Below the pieces are notes generated by a model that saw only the letters and a list, made by a program, of their open reading frames with translations, ran no database searches and was not told the DNA's origin. From NCBI GenBank assembly GCA_964407825.1, contig CAYOXD010000062.1:1-17242 (forward strand): DNA of 17,242 nt. The letters are read 5' to 3'. This document shows, one piece after another, positions 14,585 through 17,242 of this stretch. The first letter of the stretch is position 1; each line of letters begins with the position of its first letter. A program made the position numbers and the translations under genes. The DNA comes from CAYOXD01 sp964407825. GTDB taxonomy: Bacteria > Desulfobacterota > Desulfobacteria > Desulfobacterales > JAFDDL01.

Positions 14585-15280
14585 TCAGTGGGCGTGTTCC
14601 ATGGCACCGGTGAAGTACATGACCGAAAGCAGGAAGAATACGAAAGCCTGCACGAAGGCGACGAAGATGCCCAGGGCCATGATGGGCAGCGGCGCCAGAA
14701 AGCCGCCGGCCAGCATGAAAAGGATTCCCAGAACCAGTTCGTGTCCCATCATGTTGCCGAAAAGACGGATGGACAGGGACATGATCCGGGCTACGTGTCC
14801 GATAATTTCGATGAAGAAGATGATCGGGATCAGCCACCAGACGGGTCCCAGAAAATGCTTGATGTATTTGGCCCCGTGGTATTTTACGCCGATGATGTGG
14901 GTGAATATCACCACCACCAGAGCGCAGGACAGGGTGGTATTCAGGTTGGCCGTGGGGGGGTAGAACCCGGGGATCAGGCCGATGAGGTTGCAGGCGGCGA
15001 TATAGATGAAGACCGTGGCCAGGACGGGAAACAGCCACCGGCCCTCCTCACCCGTGATGTCCACATAGAATTCCTCGATGCCGGAGATGATCACCTCGAA
15101 AAGGTTTTGCATTTTGGAGGGCACCATTCCGATCCCTTTTGCCGCAAGGGTTCCTAGAAGGATGAGCAGCGCCATCACGAACCAGGAATAGATGACATGT
15201 GGATAATGATGGGCGAAGTTACCCACGCTTTCGCCGAAGAGTCCGCAGAAATTGACTAAAAACAGAAACGGATGTCCCAC
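14585..15280 (-). CDS. atpB: F-type ATP synthase subunit a
   Basis: Subunit a is the stator channel of F0 that carries ions to and from the c ring. It has 231 residues from GTG 15280. Five or six membrane segments are visible (about 28-50, 84-104, 114-132, 148-168, 175-198, 202-226). The essential arginine lies in LSIRLFGNMMGHE (Arg172). The frame is open up to 15376, but GTG 15280 is chosen: AAGGAGG at 15290-15296 is 9 nt upstream, the encoded start GHPFLFLV is typical, and the longer version would overlap atpI. The start lies 1 nt after the atpI stop, suggesting translational coupling. The perfect DnaA-box sequence at 15198-15206 is coding sequence for the conserved YPH segment. Confidence 0.95.
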   Translation of the reverse strand: MGHPFLFLVNFCGLFGESVGNFAHHYPHVIYSWFVMALLILLGTLAAKGIGMVPSKMQNLFEVIISGIEEFYVDITGEEGRWLFPVLATVFIYIAACNLIGLIPGFYPPTANLNTTLSCALVVVIFTHIIGVKYHGAKYIKHFLGPVWWLIPIIFFIEIIGHVARIMSLSIRLFGNMMGHELVLGILFMLAGGFLAPLPIMALGIFVAFVQAFVFFLLSVMYFTGAMEHAH

Positions 15281-15281
15281 T

Positions 15282-15668
15282 TTACACAGCCTCCTTGCAG
15301 AGTAAAAGTTTGATTTCGCGCATGGTGGCCAACATGATACTGGCCACCACCACGGAAAGACCAATGATGAGTCCAACGGGATTTACGATATGCTCCCAGA
15401 TCAAGACAAAAATGATGACGCCGCTGACCACGAAACGAAAATAGTATTTTGCGAGCACGGCATTGGGGGAGGCCATATGGGGAGGCGTCAGTGCCGCCTT
15501 CAGCGTTTTGGCCAACAGGTGAAAGTTCACCGTTACCAGTAGACCGCCAAAGAAGATGCCGGTGGCAAACGGCAGGGACATCAGGGCGAAGCCGAGGATG
15601 CTCGAGACGGCGAAGATCACCCAGTTGGATCGGGTGACAAACTGTATGAGGCGTTGCTGGATATTCAC
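15282..15668 (-). CDS. atpI: ATP synthase accessory protein AtpI (subunit I)
   Basis: A small membrane protein of the AtpI family, thought to help c-ring assembly. From GTG 15668 it has 128 residues and four hydrophobic segments (about residues 15-33, 34-52, 78-93 and 97-115). The conserved-looking N-terminal NIQQRLIQFVTRSNW leads into the first segment. The frame also offers ATG 15713 (143 residues), which would overlap atpZ by 20 nt and has AGGA directly against the start codon. GTG 15668 has a weak AGGGA 4 nt upstream and avoids the overlap; the choice is uncertain. It sits between atpZ and atpB, the usual place for this gene. Confidence 0.85.
   Translation of the reverse strand: MNIQQRLIQFVTRSNWVIFAVSSILGFALMSLPFATGIFFGGLLVTVNFHLLAKTLKAALTPPHMASPNAVLAKYYFRFVVSGVIIFVLIWEHIVNPVGLIIGLSVVVASIMLATMREIKLLLCKEAV
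15290..15296 (-). promoter_or_regulatory. Ribosome binding site that fixes the atpB GTG start
   Basis: AAGGAGG on the minus strand, inside the 3' end of atpI and 9 nt before GTG 15280. It shows that atpB starts at a GTG rather than at the far-upstream ATG of the open frame. Confidence 0.85.
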
Positions 15669-15693
15669 CGTTTCCCTATCCCGTGTGTTTTTA

Positions 15694-15924
15694 TCATTCT
15701 TTGGAATCCGCATTCCTGGTTTTTTTTATGGCCAGCCCGATGTTTCGAAACCCAGCAGCGATTCCCAGGGCCAGTCCGATAAAAAGGCACCAGGGATGGG
15801 TGCCGAATCTGCTGTCCAGATACAGCCCCAAGGCAACCCCGAGAAAGATCGAGAGGGCCACCGAGATGCCGAGGCTGCTGTAAAAAGCCAGGTCCTTCAT
15901 CGCTCGCCGGGTTTCTTTTTTCAA
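15694..15924 (-). CDS. atpZ: AtpZ-type ATP synthase accessory membrane protein
   Basis: A 76-residue protein of the AtpZ/AtpI-related family, encoded at the head of many F0 gene blocks; in other bacteria AtpZ with AtpI has been linked to Mg2+/Ca2+ transport or ATP synthase assembly. A charged N-terminus is followed by two membrane segments (about residues 14-34 and 44-64), with LAFYSSLGISVALSIFLG and YLDSRFGTHPW typical of the family. The chosen start is TTG 15924, preceded by AAAGGA about 11 nt upstream; ATG 15900 (68 residues) is the alternative. The first residues of atpI may overlap its end. It is first in the atp block after the promoter at 15985-16013. Confidence 0.82.
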   Translation of the reverse strand: MKKETRRAMKDLAFYSSLGISVALSIFLGVALGLYLDSRFGTHPWCLFIGLALGIAAGFRNIGLAIKKTRNADSKE

Positions 15925-15984
15925 AAGAACGCTGTCCTTTCAGGTCGTTATCGATATTTGCGAAAATTATCGATGAAGACTCAG

Positions 15985-16013
15985 CTCGTACCACAGATAT
16001 TGGGGCAAGTCAA
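15985..16013 (-). promoter_or_regulatory. Candidate promoter of the atpZ-atpI-atpB-atpE block
   Basis: On the minus strand TTGACT (16013-16008, 5/6) is followed after exactly 17 nt by TACGAG (15990-15985, 3/6), with an upstream TG giving an extended -10. Transcription would start near 15978, about 55 nt before atpZ. The leader holds two direct copies of TTATCGAT (15948-15955 and 15967-15974). pyrK ends at 16055, so the atp genes can have their own promoter. Confidence 0.45.
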
Positions 16014-16054
16014 TGCAAATGTTTCCGTGCTTTTGGGCCACCGGAAATGGGGGA

Positions 16055-16852
16055 TCATATGGATAGGGACGAGACGTCGAACACCGGCCCGTCCTTGCAG
16101 ACATGCCAGTAGCGGTCCTTTTCGCCGCTGCCCTGTACGGCGCATCCCAGACAAGCCCCCATGCCGCAGGCCATCATGGATTCGATGGACACCTGGCAGG
16201 GGACGCCATGCTTGCGACTGATGCCGGCGACACACGAGAGCATGGGAAGCGGTCCGCAGGCGTAAATGATATCCGGAGGCGCTGTCTTCACCGCCTCCTC
16301 CAGCGGGTGGGTTACCAGGCATTTGTCCCCTGCGCTGCCGTCATCCGTGGTGAGGCGCACCGGTATGCCCAGCGCCTCGAACTCCTCTGCGCACAGGAGG
16401 TCCTCCCTGGACCGGCCGCCGAGGAACATTCGGCACCGGGGCGCTGCCTCCCCGCCGGCGCTGCGCAGCACCGTGGCCAGAAAGACCAGCGGCGGGACTC
16501 CGATGCCGCCTCCCACGAGGTAGATGCATCGGTGCTGGCTGGAGATGGAAAAGCCATTTCCAATGGGGCCCAGGATGTCGATGTCGTCTCCCGGCCGGGC
16601 CTTTGCCAGAAGCCCGGTGCCGGTTCCCACAACCCTGTAGAGAAACTCGATGCCACGGGTCCTTTCCCCCTCCGTGATCAACCGGTGGATGGAAAGGGGG
16701 CGGCGGAGCAGCGGGGCGTTGCGGGACGACACCCGGAGCATGACGAACTGTCCCGGTATGGCTTCGCCGTAGCTGGCGCAGGAAAGGCCCATGCTGAAAT
16801 AGCCCGGCCGTCTTTGCCGGTTCCAAAGGACGGTGGCCTGCTCTTGGATCAT
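16055..16852 (-). CDS. pyrK: Dihydroorotate dehydrogenase electron-transfer subunit PyrK
   Basis: PyrK is the FAD and [2Fe-2S] subunit that passes electrons from PyrD (class 1B dihydroorotate dehydrogenase, pyrimidine synthesis) to NAD+. The 265-residue protein has the ferredoxin-reductase-like fold: flavin-binding RRPLSIH (50-56), GTGTGLL (76-82), GPIGNGF (95-101) and nucleotide-binding LVGGGIGVPPL (112-122), with CGPLPML near 199. The C-terminal cluster ligands are Cys229, Cys234, Cys237 and Cys252 (CGMGACLGC...C). ATG 16852 overlaps the pgeF stop (ATGA). pyrD, usually the next gene, is absent: atpZ follows after 130 nt. Related proteins act with other partners, such as sulfide dehydrogenase or NfnA-like subunits, but the PyrK assignment is favoured. 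Confidence 0.88.
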   Translation of the reverse strand: MIQEQATVLWNRQRRPGYFSMGLSCASYGEAIPGQFVMLRVSSRNAPLLRRPLSIHRLITEGERTRGIEFLYRVVGTGTGLLAKARPGDDIDILGPIGNGFSISSQHRCIYLVGGGIGVPPLVFLATVLRSAGGEAAPRCRMFLGGRSREDLLCAEEFEALGIPVRLTTDDGSAGDKCLVTHPLEEAVKTAPPDIIYACGPLPMLSCVAGISRKHGVPCQVSIESMMACGMGACLGCAVQGSGEKDRYWHVCKDGPVFDVSSLSI

Positions 16853-17242
16853 CGGGGATACCTGTGTGTTGTGGGTCCATTATCTGCGGCCAGCCCGATC
16901 ACCGAGGCGAAGCGGCCCGTTTCCCTGGCGGCGCGGTAGGAAAAAAAAAGATCCGTCCGGCATCGGGTGCAAAGACCGCTCTGTTCGATATGGTTTTCCC
17001 GCAACCCGGCCCCGAGCAGTTGATCCCGGCTCATGGCCCAGAAATCGAAGTAGTGCGGTTGGATCCGATAGTGCCAGTGGGACGCCGGAATTTCCCGCCG
17101 ATAGTGGATGAACTGGGCGCAACAGGGACCCAGGGAGGGGCCGATGCCGGCGATGAGGTGCCGGGGCCGGGATCCGAACCGCTGCTCCATCTCTTTTACC
17201 GTCTCGCCGATGATGTTGTCAATGCTGCCCCGCCAGCCGGAG
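16849..17242 (-). CDS. pgeF: Polyphenol oxidase / purine nucleoside phosphorylase PgeF (YfiH), partial
   Basis: The C-terminal half of a YfiH/PgeF (DUF152) protein; the start lies beyond the window. The family uses a zinc site and has been shown to act as a purine nucleoside phosphorylase/deaminase, and is also reported to edit peptidoglycan precursors. In frame from 17241 the visible part begins SGWRGSIDN, matching the family HxGWRG motif, whose His lies just outside. It continues AGIGPSLGPCC, then LCTRCRTDLFFSYRAARETGRFASVIGL, where the first Cys corresponds to the conserved catalytic/zinc Cys, followed by FFSYR and TGR. An ATG at 17190 is internal and not the start. Its stop overlaps the pyrK start by 4 nt. 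Confidence 0.9.
   Translation of the reverse strand, partial: SGWRGSIDNIIGETVKEMEQRFGSRPRHLIAGIGPSLGPCCAQFIHYRREIPASHWHYRIQPHYFDFWAMSRDQLLGAGLRENHIEQSGLCTRCRTDLFFSYRAARETGRFASVIGLAADNGPTTHRYPR

Noticed and set aside
15198..15206. Perfect DnaA box TGTGGATAA
   Set aside because: It is a single site inside atpB, encoding the conserved YPH segment, far from an AT-rich gap. Likely chance.

Overview
The window looks like a stretch of chromosome from a GC-rich (coding regions near 60% GC by eye) bacterium of the former Deltaproteobacteria, most likely Desulfobacterota. This is inferred from gene content and order: rpsF-rpsR-DUF2232-rplI-dnaB, a long HflX, a GlcD-type oxidase next to dnaA, and a separate atpZ-atpI-atpB-atpE block. 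No gene names the genus. All genes are housekeeping or metabolic; there is no insertion sequence, phage gene, CRISPR array or other sign of recent transfer.

Layout. (1) 66-394: a promoter, tRNA-Lys(CUU) and, after a gene-free stretch with a degenerate repeat, a strong intrinsic terminator. (2) 487-7010, plus strand: a ribosomal-protein/replication run of rpsF (S6), rpsR (zinc-type S18), a DUF2232 membrane protein, rplI (L9) and dnaB, then hflX, an inositol-monophosphatase-family gene and a small Cys-rich protein. (3) 7015-9762, minus strand: dnaA followed by a GlcD-type FAD oxidase. (4) 9763-10266: an AT-rich gene-free region between the divergent dnaA and pdxA, the best origin candidate here. 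(5) 10267-14120, plus strand: pdxA and uvrA overlapping by ATGA, closed by a perfect bidirectional terminator. (6) 14182-17242, minus strand: pgeF (cut by the window end) overlapping pyrK, then a promoter and the membrane-sector genes atpZ, atpI, atpB and atpE of an F-type ATP synthase.

How they work together. The first run makes small-subunit proteins S6 and S18, large-subunit protein L9 and the replicative helicase. HflX is a ribosome-associated GTPase. DnaA loads DnaB at the origin, and UvrA starts nucleotide excision repair. PdxA makes pyridoxal phosphate, PyrK passes electrons from dihydroorotate oxidation, and PgeF salvages or cleans up nucleosides. The F0 genes make the ion channel and rotor of ATP synthase; the F1 genes are not in the window.

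Most interesting points: HflX carries an extra N-terminal ~188 residues with a complete JAMM/RadC-like metal motif (HxH-x7-S-x2-D plus an upstream Glu). DnaA has both an altered P-loop and an altered, shortened DNA-binding signature, and the adjacent gene-free region holds no consensus DnaA box. The ATP synthase c subunit has most, but not all, of the known Na+-binding ligands. The DUF2232 protein has an in-frame 27-bp duplication in its last membrane segment.
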